Below, in pieces: positions 34,196 to 46,600 of a DNA stretch of 64,000 nt. The notes beneath the pieces are model-generated. The model searched no databases. It was not told where the DNA came from and was given only the letters and a program-made list of their open reading frames with translations. Origin of the DNA: Xestospongia bergquistia (taxonomy: Eukaryota > Porifera > Demospongiae > Haplosclerida > Petrosiidae); NCBI GenBank assembly GCA_963965975.1, contig OZ014411.1, positions 23,667,249 to 23,731,248 of the forward strand. The letters run 5' to 3'. Numbering within the stretch: position 1 is the first letter of the stretch; the number at the start of each line of letters is the position of its first letter. The position numbers were made by a program, and so were the translations under genes.

Positions 34196-36052
34196 ATGGC
34201 GAGTTGCGTTGTATTGGAAGATTTGTCTGCTGATGAACTGTCTCTGTTCCTGTCATCCAAAGGAATCCCTCAGAAAGTTTTGGACAACTTTCAAAGCCAT
34301 TCCATTGACGGAGAAACGTTTCTTTCTATGAGCGATGGACATCTCAAGGAAGTTGCTGAGAAAATACCCGATAGGGTCAAGTTGAAAAAGATTATAGACA
34401 GTACAATATCTGCTAAAAAGGTCAGTGATATATTTTGTCACTATGTTATCTAGTGTTGACTGTTGCCCATCTGTGCTTGATATAAAGTTTTTCTCTAAAG
34501 CAAATTATCATAACAATTATCATTGCTAGGAAAACAGAAGTCTTGACGTAAATGGCAGTCATTGTTCCTCAACTTTAAATGTCCCATCTCAAAATTGGCA
34601 TCACACATTTGTGATACCCTCTGCTTTCTCTCTCCGGACAGAGGAAGCCTTAGCCACTGGTCAGATCACTAGAAGAGTGAGAACAGAGATCATCCAAGCT
34701 CTCTCAATGTCAATGATGATACATACAAGAACCCCTTCAAGTGATCAGTACAACACTGTGTGTCGTAAACTGATTGAAACCTATCCAATACTTAAAGATG
34801 AAATTGGCTCTACTGGCTATGTAAGTGTGTGGTAATTTTTTTATTGTGAACTTGTTATGACTAAGAAATTGTTCATTTCTTAGGGTTCTTGGAAAAAAAA
34901 GCTACGGGACCGATTCAAGTTTCTTCGTCGTCCATCTACTTATAAAACAGATTCTGTTAGTATTGAGCCATCTCCAAAACGTCAGAAGACCTCAAAACGT
35001 CTTGGAAGTGACACAAGTACATGTGTGGATGATCTAGATGATGTTATGCTGACAACAAAATTGGCTGAATTACAGCACGAGTGTTCTAAACGAAAAAAGG
35101 ACCGTTCCCTTGCTACAATACAATCTTTGACCAGCAGCACATTTACTAGTAGACGGAAATGGATAACAAATGTTCAACCTCCAGTTGTAGAAATCCTCGA
35201 GCAATACCCATCATTGAAGATTCGGAAAGTAGTAAGTTATCTCTTAAAACAATTTAACATAGTAATTATTTTACACGTGTAAATTGCCTCTCTATTCCAG
35301 TTTAGGATGGAATTCAAAACTATTATTGGCTTGGATGAAAAGACTAGCATCCATTCACTCATGGAAAGTTGGCCAACATGGGAAAAAAGGATAATTGCTT
35401 ATTCTCGATTGGAATTCAAGCATAGGCCAAAACTGAAACAGCTTCTCACCACTCTTGATGAGCAAAGTGAAGGACTTGTGGATAAAGGTGCTTCACTATA
35501 ATTCAAGTGAATACAATAACATGATTTTTTGTAATAGGTTTAGTAGCCTTTCAATTATTATCTGAATTGTTGATTCCTAAAAGCCGCCATGAGAGGCTGG
35601 TACAGTTTGTGAAGGTAATGTTAACTTTAGGTAATTGTTATGTTTTTGGTTGTGATTTAACAATTTGACTCAGAGATTTCCTCAAAATTTTTTTTAATAT
35701 TCATAAAAGTTCTTTAATTTCACTTTAGAATTCAGATGACTTGGCAGTCTTTTCTGCAAAAGTTCAGCTCAGTGCTCCATACATGATCGTATGCCATTCT
35801 GCTGAAGAGACCACTTTCCATATCATGGTAGAAGAAGAAGTCACATGTGAACTCAGTTCTTTTGAGAGTGCCTTGATCCACCTGGTTGGCTCTTACTTCC
35901 TTTATGATATAGCATACCCAAAGCCTGTCCAGTCGCTTTTATTAATGATCCAGCACTATGTATTTGGACTGGAAGACTCACAACAAGATACCCCTGCAGT
36001 TATTGAGATTGTTACATCTCTAAAGAAGATGGACAGTATACTTTATAATTAG
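34196..36052 (+). CDS. Transposon-borne SAM-domain protein
   Basis: Six exons: 34196-34420, 34530-34820, 34884-35231, 35301-35487, 35538-35614 and 35729-36052. The first encodes a sterile alpha motif-like domain (LSADELSLFLSSKGIPQKVL through LKEVAEKIP). The second has RRVRTEIIQALSMSM and YPILKDEIGSTGY, joined to GSWKKKLRDRFKFLRR, a pattern also seen in SAMD3-like proteins of fish and cnidarians that often lie in repeats. The rest is Lys-rich and then alpha-helical, ending at the stop 36050-36052. Probable accessory protein of the element. Its biochemical role is unknown. Confidence 0.65.
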
Positions 36053-36365
36053 ATAATGTATAGTTTATTAGTTTATTATAGTTTAGTTTTATTATAGTTT
36101 ATTTATATAATGTATAGTTTATTAGTTTATTACAGTTTATTTATTATAACAGGTATGTATTATATTGAGTGTTTTATATAATAATAAAATAATGTTACAG
36201 ATTTCAATTTTAAAATAATTTTCCAATTTACACTTGAAAGAGTTGCGATATACACCAATATGGTGTAAATATCAGTCTTAGATTTACACCCTAGGGGTAG
36301 AGTTTTTAAAGTGTATGGTGCACACCTATTTTGGTGTAAATGTACACCCTTGTTTTAACAGTGTA

Positions 36366-37077
36366 GCAACTTCTAGCCATTATAACAATTAAAATATACT
36401 CTTATAAGTCAAACAAGTCTTTTTATGTCGCTGACTATATTGGGAGGAGAAATGCAACTGTTTTTCTTAGACATTTATAGAAATAATGCATTCCATCATC
36501 ATCCTATGGGAAACTTGGGTTCTCTACTAGCAAGAAATAACTATTGGCTCTATATTTGTTCTTACTATCTGTTATTGCTTGTCAAATATAAAATTTGAGT
36601 TACTGCCTATAAGACTTCTATAAAAAGATAAAGCAAGCTTATTGGATGAATTAAAACATTTACTGTATTAACATGCACTAATTTAAATGATGTTTTAAAA
36701 TATCATAAACAGTTAAGTCGATTTTCAAGAAGGCCAATATGGGTGTGGCACAATAAAATAATTGTTCTTCCTGTCTGATGCAAACTTTTTATAAAATTAA
36801 AGCACATAATGCAATTGTTAATGCACATAATAATAGAAGCTCAGTTTTTGTTATTTTTGTATCAATCTATTTGTTAGTCCTCTGTGGTTTTGAACGTTAT
36901 ACTCGTCCCACTTTTTTCAAAATTCTTCATACATCCTGTTCAGGATGACTTCACTATCAAGATTGAGTAATGACTATAAATTTAGCCAATTATGAATGAG
37001 ATTTTGATCCTATAGACTTTGTAAGTGTAATAATTGAGATAGCTATATTAATACTTGTTTTTCCTCTTCACCTATAG
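36366..37077. other. Probable former intron 1 of an SF3A2 copy
   Basis: No coding signal of its own. It ends in a good acceptor (CACCTATAG) directly before SF3A2-like exon 2, so it is best read as leftover SF3A2 intron on the far side of the transposon. Confidence 0.4.
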
Positions 37078-37493
37078 GATCCCTATTTCATGAAGAATCA
37101 TTTAGGACAGTATGAATGTAAACTGTGTTTGACAATACATAACACTTAGGTATGGCCAGTTTCATGTTATACACTACAGTTGATACTTATATCAGTAAAT
37201 CACTAGCTGATGCCTAAAATAGTAGATGTTCTTATTGTCTCTATAGGGTAGTTACCTAGCACATACTCAAGGGAAGAAACATCAGTCCAACTTGTGAATA
37301 ATTTTTATAACAATACATGAGAAAAATTAAATACATGTATGCCTATTTAGAGAGACATTGAGTATTTGGTATATTTAACACATGTTTGACTTTTATTATA
37401 TTTTGTTATTAAGAAATTATTACCATTATTTTATCTAGAGCCAAGAGAGCTGCTAAGGAGGCATCTGAAACCCAGACTATTCTTCCTGCTTTG
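37078..37493 (+). pseudogene. SF3A2 (splicing factor 3a subunit 2) exon remnants
   Basis: Three exons, 37078-37149, 37247-37293 and 37439-37493, keep the introns of a real gene. They encode DPYFMKNHLGQYECKLCLTI, then GSYLAHTQGKKHQSNL and AKRAAKEASETQTIL. This is the matrin-type zinc finger of SF3A2, a U2 snRNP protein, and matches the conserved animal sequence closely. A TAG sits where the Glu before GSYLAH is expected (37147-37149), and no later exon follows the final donor. A truncated, non-processed duplicate. Confidence 0.85.
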
Positions 37494-38087
37494 GTATGTA
37501 CAACTGTGTTATTTATTGTTCATTTCTCATATACTGTTTTAACCACATTTAATTTCATACAATTTTCTATAAGATATGCAAAGTATTGTAATAGTGTGTT
37601 ACATCTTTCTATTATACACGATGTGAGACAAATTATTAATATAACTGGAATGAGCAATTGATGCCAAAATAAATCCTATTTGAGTGTCTGCGTTTGAAAA
37701 GTAGTTTGATGAGACATCCACACTTTCTATCGTCATTTGAACTTGAGATTTGCACATTATCTGTCATTTTTCTCTTATTTTAACCAGCCTTCTGTGTAAA
37801 TGGCGTTACTTAGGTATTTCACGAAGAGAACTAGCCTGCATAATGAAGAACAGTGCGCATCCTTACCTGGAAAAGAACTAAAAGAAACTAACGAGCATTC
37901 ACAAGAGTTCACTTGGCGTTATATAGTACCCGTAGTACCACCCACCGTTAATTAATACCACCCACATTTAATTACAACAACTATTTTTAACAAATCGCCA
38001 AATTTAAATTTCGTCAAATTTTAACTTTGCTTATTTTGACAGCAGACCGTCAAATATTTCGACCTCCAATAATACCCGCTATACGGT
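37494..38087. other. Region between SF3A2 remnant and EGF relic
   Basis: No gene seen. The near part is presumably intron left from the SF3A2 copy. Confidence 0.4.
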
Positions 38088-38395
38088 AGCCATTATTACA
38101 TTCACAAACAAAGCTATCATCATTGTTAATGCAGTGTTGTTCACAAGAATTAGTAATTATTTACATGACAAATTAGTAGCATTAGAAAGATTGATTTATG
38201 GAAATATTTCTGATGTGATATCCATACCACTTGTCAATAGTATGGTAACTGTGGTCTCTAAATTGACCAAATATGTTGTTTTATCTTACCTACACAACTT
38301 TGCATGTCATCTTGTAGAATATATTCATTGAGACACCAGCAATTGTATGAACCAAGAGTGTTTAAACAAATTTGCTGACAACCTTAGACAAATCT
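38088..38395 (-). pseudogene. EGF-exon relic of a lost receptor module
   Basis: The left part matches the EGF exon at 4600-4670 of gene 1 (and 49810-49880 of gene 5). The right part matches an upstream intron and the next EGF exon at 5047-5285 (and 50270-50500). The piece between them is missing and the two parts meet at the shared hexamer ATTAGT. This shows that the SMB-type gene 3 next door once had, or was duplicated with, the EGF-TM end. Confidence 0.8.
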
Positions 38396-38655
38396 AGTTG
38401 TACTACTAGTTAGAGTCAACAATAGTGTCTAAGTCAATAAAATAATTAGAAATTGTTTAGTTATTAAGTAAAAACTAATGATTAAAAAATGAGATGACCT
38501 GTAATGAAAGGAATATTTCAAATTTTAAAGTATAGATTGTAACAGACATTGTTATTTATTAAAGTCAAAATTATAATAACAAATGTATTTGTTAAGAATG
38601 TAACTGGTTGAAAAATAAACTGTAAGTTTCACTTCACATGCTTATCAAAGCCAGA

Positions 38656-41600
38656 TCATGACTGCAATCCTGAACCAGATCCAGATACTGTGGAGCATAC
38701 AAATAAAAATGTAGTAATTTAAATTGTATACATATTTTAAATTGATCATATGTAATTATTTGCATAAAATTACTCTGTAACTACTAAGTAACATGAATTT
38801 TTGCTTTGTCCCTACCAAGTACATCAGTTGGAGTAGGTGTAGGAGAAGTAGGATGACAACCAATGTCAGCTACATCACTACAACAGTCTCTTAAAATGTA
38901 ACAGGCTTGATCACAATAGCATTGATTATTTCTACAAGTTGGTGACAAGGACCATACACAACATCCAGAGTAGTGGAGATTAAGTGCCAAACATGACCCT
39001 ATACATTAATGTGGTGAATACTACATTTCATATTTAGTCTTAAACTGACCTTGAGTAATAGTTGGTATAGGTGTAACTATACCACCACTTAGAGATGAAG
39101 TAAAAGCAGATGAGGCACTTGTTGTGAAAGTTGTACTAATAATTATAGAGGGTGGAGGGTCACTACTAGTGTCTATGTTAAAAATAGCAATAAAATAAGT
39201 AGTAATAAATAAAATTTAAATAAATTATATGCATTAAAAACCAACACAACATGTTTAAATACAATATTTGTTGTCATACATGTGTACTAAGTCACAACTT
39301 TGTAGTTACTTACCATTTATTCCAGACCCTGAGCCAGATCCTGATCTAAGCCCAAAGCCAGATCCTGACCGTAATCCTGAGCCAGATCCAGATACTGTGA
39401 TGTATGCAAATAAAAATAATAATTTAAATTGTACATAGTTTATATTTAAATCATATGCAATTATTTGCATAAAATAGCTCTGTGACTATTGAATAGCATG
39501 AATTTTTGTTTTGTCCCTACCAAGTGCATCAGTTGGAGTAGGTGTAGGAGATGTAGGATGACAACCAATGTTAGCTATATCACTACAACAGTCTCTAAAA
39601 ACGTAACAGGCTTGATCACAATAGCATTGATTATTTCTACAAGTTGGCGACAAGGACCATACACAACATCCAGAATAGTGGAGGTTAAGCGCCAAACATG
39701 ACCCTATATATTAATGTGGTGAGTACTACATTTCATTTTTAGTGTTTAGCTTACCTTGAGTAACAGTTGGTATAGGTGTAACTAAGGCACTTGATGGCAA
39801 AGTTGTGCTACTAGTTAGAGTGTGTGGAGGGTCAATACTTGTATCTATAAATAAAACAATAAATTTAGAGTTAAGGAATGTGAATAATTGTAATAATGGC
39901 AACATGTTAAAATTCAACATTTTAGGAATAGTCTTGCTAGATTACTTAGTAACAACTTTCCGGTTGCTAACCATTTATGTCTGATCCTGAGCCAAATCCT
40001 GACCATAATCCTGAGCCAGATCCATACACTGTGGTGCATACAATTGAAAAAAAAAGTAATTTTACACATTTACACAGACTATAACCAAATCATTTTGGTG
40101 GATCATTTCTCTTTCTATATATATATATATATAAATTAAGTGATTAAATAATTTCTATAAGAATTCATAAAATGTACATTGAAAGCAATATTATATTATA
40201 AATAGTTGGCAAGATAAATATTCTTGCAAAGTAGCTATACAGAATATAGAATTACTAGCCAATCTTATTCATGTTTGGCATAGCTACTGCATTGCCATTT
40301 ATATTATGGTCTTGTTTCAGAGGCTATCACCCCTATTATTACATTTAATGGCTTAAGGAATTTATAAAATCATTATATTACTCTATAAGTGTGCATGACT
40401 GTCAACTTGCACAATGTAAATGACAATGACATACATAATTGTAATATTTTCATATTTAGGGAAACTTACTGTTAACGTGTAAAAGACGGTTAGGTGTTGT
40501 GTCTTTTAAACTAAGGGGCAAATCTCTATAATGTAGTGCATATCTCAAACTATCATCTGTTAGTTTTTCCTTAATTTGAGATGGAGTCAGTAGTGGTTGT
40601 TCCTGTAAATATAGTGCTATTGTACCACTAACTAAAGGAGTAGCCATTGATGTTCCAGATAGAGTTCTTGTACATGAACATTCACTACAGCTGTAATCAG
40701 CTCCTATCACGTTAGCACTTGGGGCAAAAATATTTACACAAGAACCACCATTTGTGTAATAGTAAACACCATCTCCTCGAGCAGAGCCTGCAACAGTAAT
40801 GACTCCTGGTGCACTTGCAGGACTATGAGTACAGGCATTTCCTCTATCATTGCCAGCAGCTGCAACAATTGGAATTCCCATATTAACAATATTCCTCGAC
40901 ACAACATTAACTGAACTAGTATATGAGCCACCCAATGACATAGATATAATAGCTGGACGACGTGGGTTTTTACTGGTGATATTTGATGCAGCAGAATTTA
41001 GTCCATCTATAACAACACTCCATGGAGCTGAACCACTACATCCTAATACACGAACACTATAACAGTTAGCTTTTTTGGCAACACCATAATGTTTTCCACA
41101 AGCAAGACTTGCTACATGAGTTCCATGTCTATGGCAATCTCTACCCCTTAGATTTGTTCCATAGTAGTTGTCAACTGGGTCATATCCAGTATATATGACT
41201 CTATGACTGTCAAATTCACAGTGATCATAGTTAATACCTATTTAATTTTAGACATCAACATTCAAAGAAATATGATACTACAACAATACCTGTGTCAAGA
41301 ATGTAGATATCAACACCTTCTCCATCCCCTCCAGGTTGAAAAATATCATCTAATGCTTGACTGACTTGGTCAATACGATCCAGTGCCCATGAAAGTGAAG
41401 CTTCAGCAAATGTCTCTTCTTCAATAAACTCAACATTGTCAAGATATTTAATCTACAAAACATAATATACACACATACAGATTATGGATATATTATACAC
41501 AATCTTTATAAGTCTAACCTTATGTGCTTCATCTACTGATAGCTTTGTCACAATTATTTTAGCAAATGGACTCTCCATTTTGTGCATTTCAGAGTTTGAT

Positions 41601-41788
41601 GACTCACTTTGAATTTTTTTAGCAACAGCTTCAAATCTTTCATGACTAGTATCAGTTGTCAGAACAACCATATACTGACCTGTTGTCTTAATTCCAGAAG
41701 CAGCACGAATAACTCGACGTGTCTGCACCACAGCTGAAAAGAAAAGAACCAATATGAGAATTTGACTTCGTCTTGTATGAAATTGCAT
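38656..41788 (-). CDS. Gene 3: secreted S8 subtilisin with two SMB domains
   Basis: Exons 41788-41519, 41452-41290 and 41237-40470 encode signal peptide (MQFHTRRSQILILVLFFSAV), I9 and S8. Catalytic ILDTG, HGTH, AAGN and SGTSMATP are kept. The residue before the catalytic His is Arg (HRHGTH). Downstream phase 1-1 exons: Ser-Gly 40028-39972, Ser/Thr 39844-39755, SMB 39703-39521, Ser-Gly 39394-39314, Ser/Thr 39172-39050, SMB 38998-38816, and a last Ser-Gly exon 38687-38656 that stops early at TGA where sister copies have GGA. The protein is therefore soluble. The EGF relic just downstream suggests it was shortened from a membrane form like gene 5. An upstream ATG at 41809 is also in frame. Confidence 0.75.
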
Positions 41789-41861
41789 ATTTTGCATCAC
41801 GATAAGCAACTGTAAGAACTGTTCTTTGCTGCTACTTTTGTACTAATTTTGAGCCACGCCT
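41788..41861 (-). promoter_or_regulatory. Upstream region of gene 3 with shared box
   Basis: The AGGCGTGGCTC box (41861-41851) lies about 65 bp above the ATG. The 366-bp space to the divergent SF3A2 exon 1 at 42154 may act as a two-way promoter. Confidence 0.45.
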
Positions 41862-42153
41862 ACAAATTCTAAATGACGATGAGGTTACTGAGTGCTACAG
41901 AACAGAAGTAACTGGTATGCATCAGATTTTGTGGTACCTCCTGCTGTAGTAACTGCTATTCTTCTACATTCATAGAATTTTTAAGTCTAAATGTTTATGC
42001 ACAGAACCTGGGGTCAATTTGCTTTTATACAGCATGATGCATTGAAAATAACCTATTAGCAGTGTGACAATAGCCTACGTAAATAGTAGTGGGAGGGCTT
42101 TTTTACCCACGTGATCTAAAGTCTGACACGTTATTATAACGTTTAAGAGAACC

Positions 42154-42279
42154 ATGGATTATCAGCATCGTGTTGGATCAAAGACGGGTGGTGGTGGAGT
42201 GGCAGGATGGTCGGAAACCAGCAGAGACAGAAAAGAAAGGCTGAAGAAGTTAGCCATGGAAACCATTGATATAACTTTG
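42154..42279 (+). pseudogene. First exon of SF3A2, isolated
   Basis: It encodes MDYQHRVGSKTGGGGVAG, then SETSRDRKERLKKLAMETID, a close match to the N terminus of SF3A2 in other animals. The exon is open and ends near a weak donor (TTG|GTTGGG). The residues before it (ITL) differ from the usual INK. No exon 2 follows; a retroelement fossil begins within 100 bp. Exons 2-4 of an SF3A2 copy lie about 5 kb upstream in the same orientation, so the order is scrambled and this cannot be one gene. Confidence 0.8.
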
Positions 42280-42376
42280 GTTGGGTATTTGGTTTCAAAT
42301 TTAGTTTGGCTTCGATTTCTCTTAATTCTCCCAGCCCAGTTCTGACTACTGCCTGATCGTATTTTCCCAGTAGTAT

Positions 42377-43450
42377 TTACAACTGATTACTTTTCTGTGT
42401 CGTTTCTAACACATTGACTTGTGTGAGTCTTCCTGTCCATTGAATCCAATTTCTGCAAAACAGTGAAGGGCAATTTCCTTTTGCTACAAACAATTTGACC
42501 TTTCTTTTGATACCTCCTATCTCGGCTTGTACAATGGTTTCACCTACTAATGGTATCGTCTGTCCTGTTACTGACTTCAACTTTATCTTGGTTGGTTGTA
42601 CTTTCACCTTACATGACTTCTCTGAAACTACCATTACTGCTGCACCAGTATCCACTTCCATATTTACTGGTTAGCTGTTAATGATTACTTCAATTAGAGC
42701 CTTTTTCTGATGCGCATAAGTCACCTAAGAGTTTCGATCTGCAAGCTTCTCTAATATGGTCGTTTTTCCACAACCATTACATTGCGAGTATGCCCCAATT
42801 TCGCACAACAGTAACACCTTTCTCTTGTTTTACATGTACCTTGCTTTTTGTCAGCAACTGACTTTCTGTCCTTCGCTGTAGACGGTATACTCATAGAGGG
42901 TCTTTTTGTCTCTGTTCCATGAGAGAGCTGTTTGTAGCTGCCACTTCCATAGCTGTGGCAGTTTCACATGCCGTCTCTAGCGTGAGCTTCTTATCTTTCA
43001 ACAGTTCTTTCCTAATTGATTCACTAACGAGACCATATACAAACCTGTCTCGTAACACATCGTTCAAGAAGTCTCCGAATACACAATTCTTGGCTAGTCT
43101 TCTCAGTGCTGCAATGTATTCGATTGCAGTCTCTCCTGTCTGTTGACTTCTCAAGTGGAACTTGTAATGTTCTGAAATTACTGTCGGTATAGGCTGGAAA
43201 TGTTCTGTTAACTTTTCAACTAGCTCCTCGAAACTTTTTGTGTTTGGTTTATCAAGAGCGCATAAGTCACCTAAGAGTTCGTATGTAGCATCTCCAATAC
43301 TACTAAGTAGAATGGCTACTTTTTTCTTGAATTGTCTACACTGTTGGCTACCAGATACTCTTCTATTCTTTCAGAGTACAATGTCCACTGCATCTTGCTT
43401 GGCTTGAAAGGGGCTAGGGCACCAACTAATTACGTCGCCATTGTTATATC
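42377..43450 (-). mobile_element. Ty3/Gypsy gag-protease fossil
   Basis: The minus strand carries a Gag-like segment (about 42890-43450; phrases EYIAALRRLAKNC and LRDRFVYGLVSE) and an aspartic protease segment (about 42380-42661; VDTGAAVMVVS). This fits a Mag-like Gypsy lineage. It is broken in a few places and partial. No reverse transcriptase, integrase or long terminal repeats are seen. It lies between SF3A2 exon 1 and the end of gene 4. Age is uncertain, probably moderate. Confidence 0.7.
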
Positions 43451-43679
43451 TTGTTTCTTATTACTTTAGATATCTTTCACAGTTTTACACACTGATCAAA
43501 ATTACACAAAAATCAATACTTAACAGCACATTAAAACTAAATTAACATACAGGAAAACCACAGACCTTAATTAAATGTCATACATTACAAACCTATAACA
43601 GAAACGATCATTTCAATTTTATTATAAATTGTATCAATCACACTGACTTCAATAATATTCATATCTTGTCATATTATAC

Positions 43680-46600
43680 CTTCATTTAGATTATAAACCA
43701 CATTTGACCATACAGATGATGGATAATTGAGACAGTCAATTTTTTTAACTCTTGATGTTCCGGATAATCGATGGTTTTTAAAATTGTTTGGTCCAGCACT
43801 ATAGCCAATTGCTGTTTTTTTTCTAGTCCATCGCAAAAGATTACATTTATAAGTAAATATAGCATAAGATGTTGATCCTTGAGATGCAATTACAACCTCA
43901 AATGTATTTGTCTATGGATATAAAAGTAACGCATATTTAAAAAAAAGAATTAAAAAAATTACCTTATAACATTTGATCTTTCTATATGAACACACATTCT
44001 CCCACTTTGCTACCATAACCCAGTCTAATTCTAAATCAATGTTTTGGTTTAGCTTCAAAAATGCTTCCACTTCATTGATTACATTTGATGTACTGCTTGA
44101 GGTGACAATACCATACTTAACTATTCCTGTATTTGTTAATACAATATCATCCCAAAATGGAGCTATCACTACTGCAGATGATAGAGGGAAAGATGTCGGT
44201 GAAGAGTTTGTGAATGATGTTCCAAAACTAAGTAGACCATTTGAGCTTATCTAAATCAATGGAAGGCTAATATGATACAACAAAAGAGAATAACTACATT
44301 TTACATATAGTGTATTGTAAGTATCTCTTCCAATACTAAATGGAGAATGGAGTCCAACAACTCTAGTACCATCATCAATATTACTGAATATGTTAGTTTG
44401 AAAGCCAAGATCAATGAAAGGTAGATATTCAGACCCAATTCCAGATCCAGGTTCTGATATCTTATCTCCATATCCAGATCCAGACACCAATTCTGTTGAA
44501 ATTAAGATATAAGTCATTTTTTATAGTCATATTAAAATTAAAAAAGCAATTATGACTATCTGATACAAAAATAACTATTGTTTTGCTGTATGTAATGCAG
44601 GTTTACAACTAATTCATCAAAGCTTATAAGTTATATAGTGACACTGAAAAGTGATGTTCGACTTTGTATCATTGTCTCTGCTTCATTTGTCAAATTATTT
44701 TTTGTCAGAGGTTTATATACAAATGAAATATAGAACATCTAAACTCAGACTTAAAGAAATTTACCTACAAGAAATCCTAATATAGAAGAACATATGCACT
44801 GATCAGTGTGTAGTCGATATTATAGACACATATACAATATATCTAATTAGTAACAAGTCAGCAGTGATGATGCAATATATTGATTGTAATTAAATTTTAT
44901 ATGTAAAGTAAGGTTGTGTATCTAAAATAATGCATGGCACAGAGTACATTATCCAATTATGTCCATAGGAGATTGAGGTCAAGGATCTACAAATAGAGAT
45001 ACAATGAAGCTGAGGACAGAGTTGTCTATTGAAGTGCTATTACTATAAAACAATATTGGAAAGAGCATATATGTCTCTGTCTCTATTATGGTAATGTGAG
45101 CAGAAAAGAGATTCATAACATAACATTCAACTCAATTTATACATAGACTTTACTAGCTACCATAGGTGTCTGGAACATCATGCATACTTTAAAGTACATT
45201 ATTAGATATTACAGAAATAATATACAAGACTTCTGTTAAAATATATTTAGTGACAGATACAACTAAGCATACATGAAAACAGTCTTCAGGTTGCCAGAAT
45301 CTCATCCAGTTGATGTAAGCCACAAATTGAGTTACGTGCACAAAGCCAAAAAGTGGTCTAGCTTAATATGTGAAAAGCCAACCAGAAGCCAAAAGTATTC
45401 TTTGTAGTTTATATCCAATAACTGAAATTATGAGGGAGAGGTAGATACTATTACAACTTAACTAACTTAGTATCTTCTTATAGGTTCAATTGAAGCCATG
45501 ATTACTATAGCAAAATGGGTGTAAGGTTTTAAATGCAACTATTTCCCTTCATGCTTATTGAGTTACATTTATTTAGTATATTGGCCTTGTAGCAACTTTC
45601 AATTGGGCGTACATCATATTGGTGTAACTGTAGTAACAAAGGTCTTAGTGAAAATGACAATATGCTTTTTTCAGTGTATATCAGTCAATGTGTGACAGTT
45701 TATATATGCACATTGTTAATAACAATGAGAATAACATATATTATACTTTTATAATGTTTAGAGGTAGTTTACCTGAAATGTGTAGTAGACAGTTTCGTGT
45801 TGTGTCTCGTAAACTAAAGAGCAAATTAGTATAGTTTAGTACATATTTTAAACCATCTTCTGTTAACTTTTGCGTGATCTCAACTGGAGTCAGTAGTGGT
45901 TGTTCCTGTAAGTATAGTGCTATTGCACCACTAACTAAAGGAGTAGCCATTGATGTTCCAGATTTAGTTCTTGTACATGTACATGAATTGCAGCTATAAT
46001 CAGCTCCTATAACATCAGAGCCAGGAGCAAATATATTAACGCAAGAACCACCATTTGTAAAAGAAGACACATCATCTCCTCGAGCAGAGCTCGCAACAGT
46101 AATAACTCCTGGTGCACTTGCAGGACTAAGATAACAGGCATTTCCTCTATTATTGCCAGCAGCTGCTACAATTGGAATTCCCATAATAACAATATTGCTC
46201 AACACAACATTAATTGAACTAGTATATGAGCCACCCAATGACATGGAGATAATAGCTGGACGACGTGGGTTTTTACTGGTGATATTTGATGCAGCAGAAT
46301 TTAGTCCATCTATAACAACACTCCATGGAGCTGAACCACTACATCCTAATACACGAACACTATAACAGTTAGCTTTTTTGGCAACACCATAATGTTTTCC
46401 ACAAGCAAGACTTGCTACATGAGTTCCATGTCCATTACAATCTCGACCTTTTTGGTTAGTTCCAATGTAGTTGTCAACTGGGTCATATCCAGTATATATA
46501 GCTCTATGACTGTCAAATTCACAGTGATCATAATTAATACCTATTTAATTTTAGACATCAACATTCAAAGTAATATGATACTACAAAAACACCTGTGTCA

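Larger units (their letters stand above)
30611..36363. mobile_element. CACTA (EnSpm/CMC)-type DNA transposon, apparently whole
   Basis: The ends are inverted repeats CACTGTTAAAA (30611-30621, and its reverse complement at 36353-36363), flanked by a TA duplication (30609-30610, 36364-36365). Both ends carry several subterminal copies of GGTGTAAA in either direction (30630-30720, 36225-36350), a hallmark of CACTA elements. Inside are two genes that diverge from a 140-bp centre: a transposase-like gene (-) and a SAM-domain gene (+). Both read through plausible introns without an obvious break, so the insertion looks young. It sits between gene 2 and the SF3A2 remnants. The family call is from end structure and protein style, not a search. 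Confidence 0.75.
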
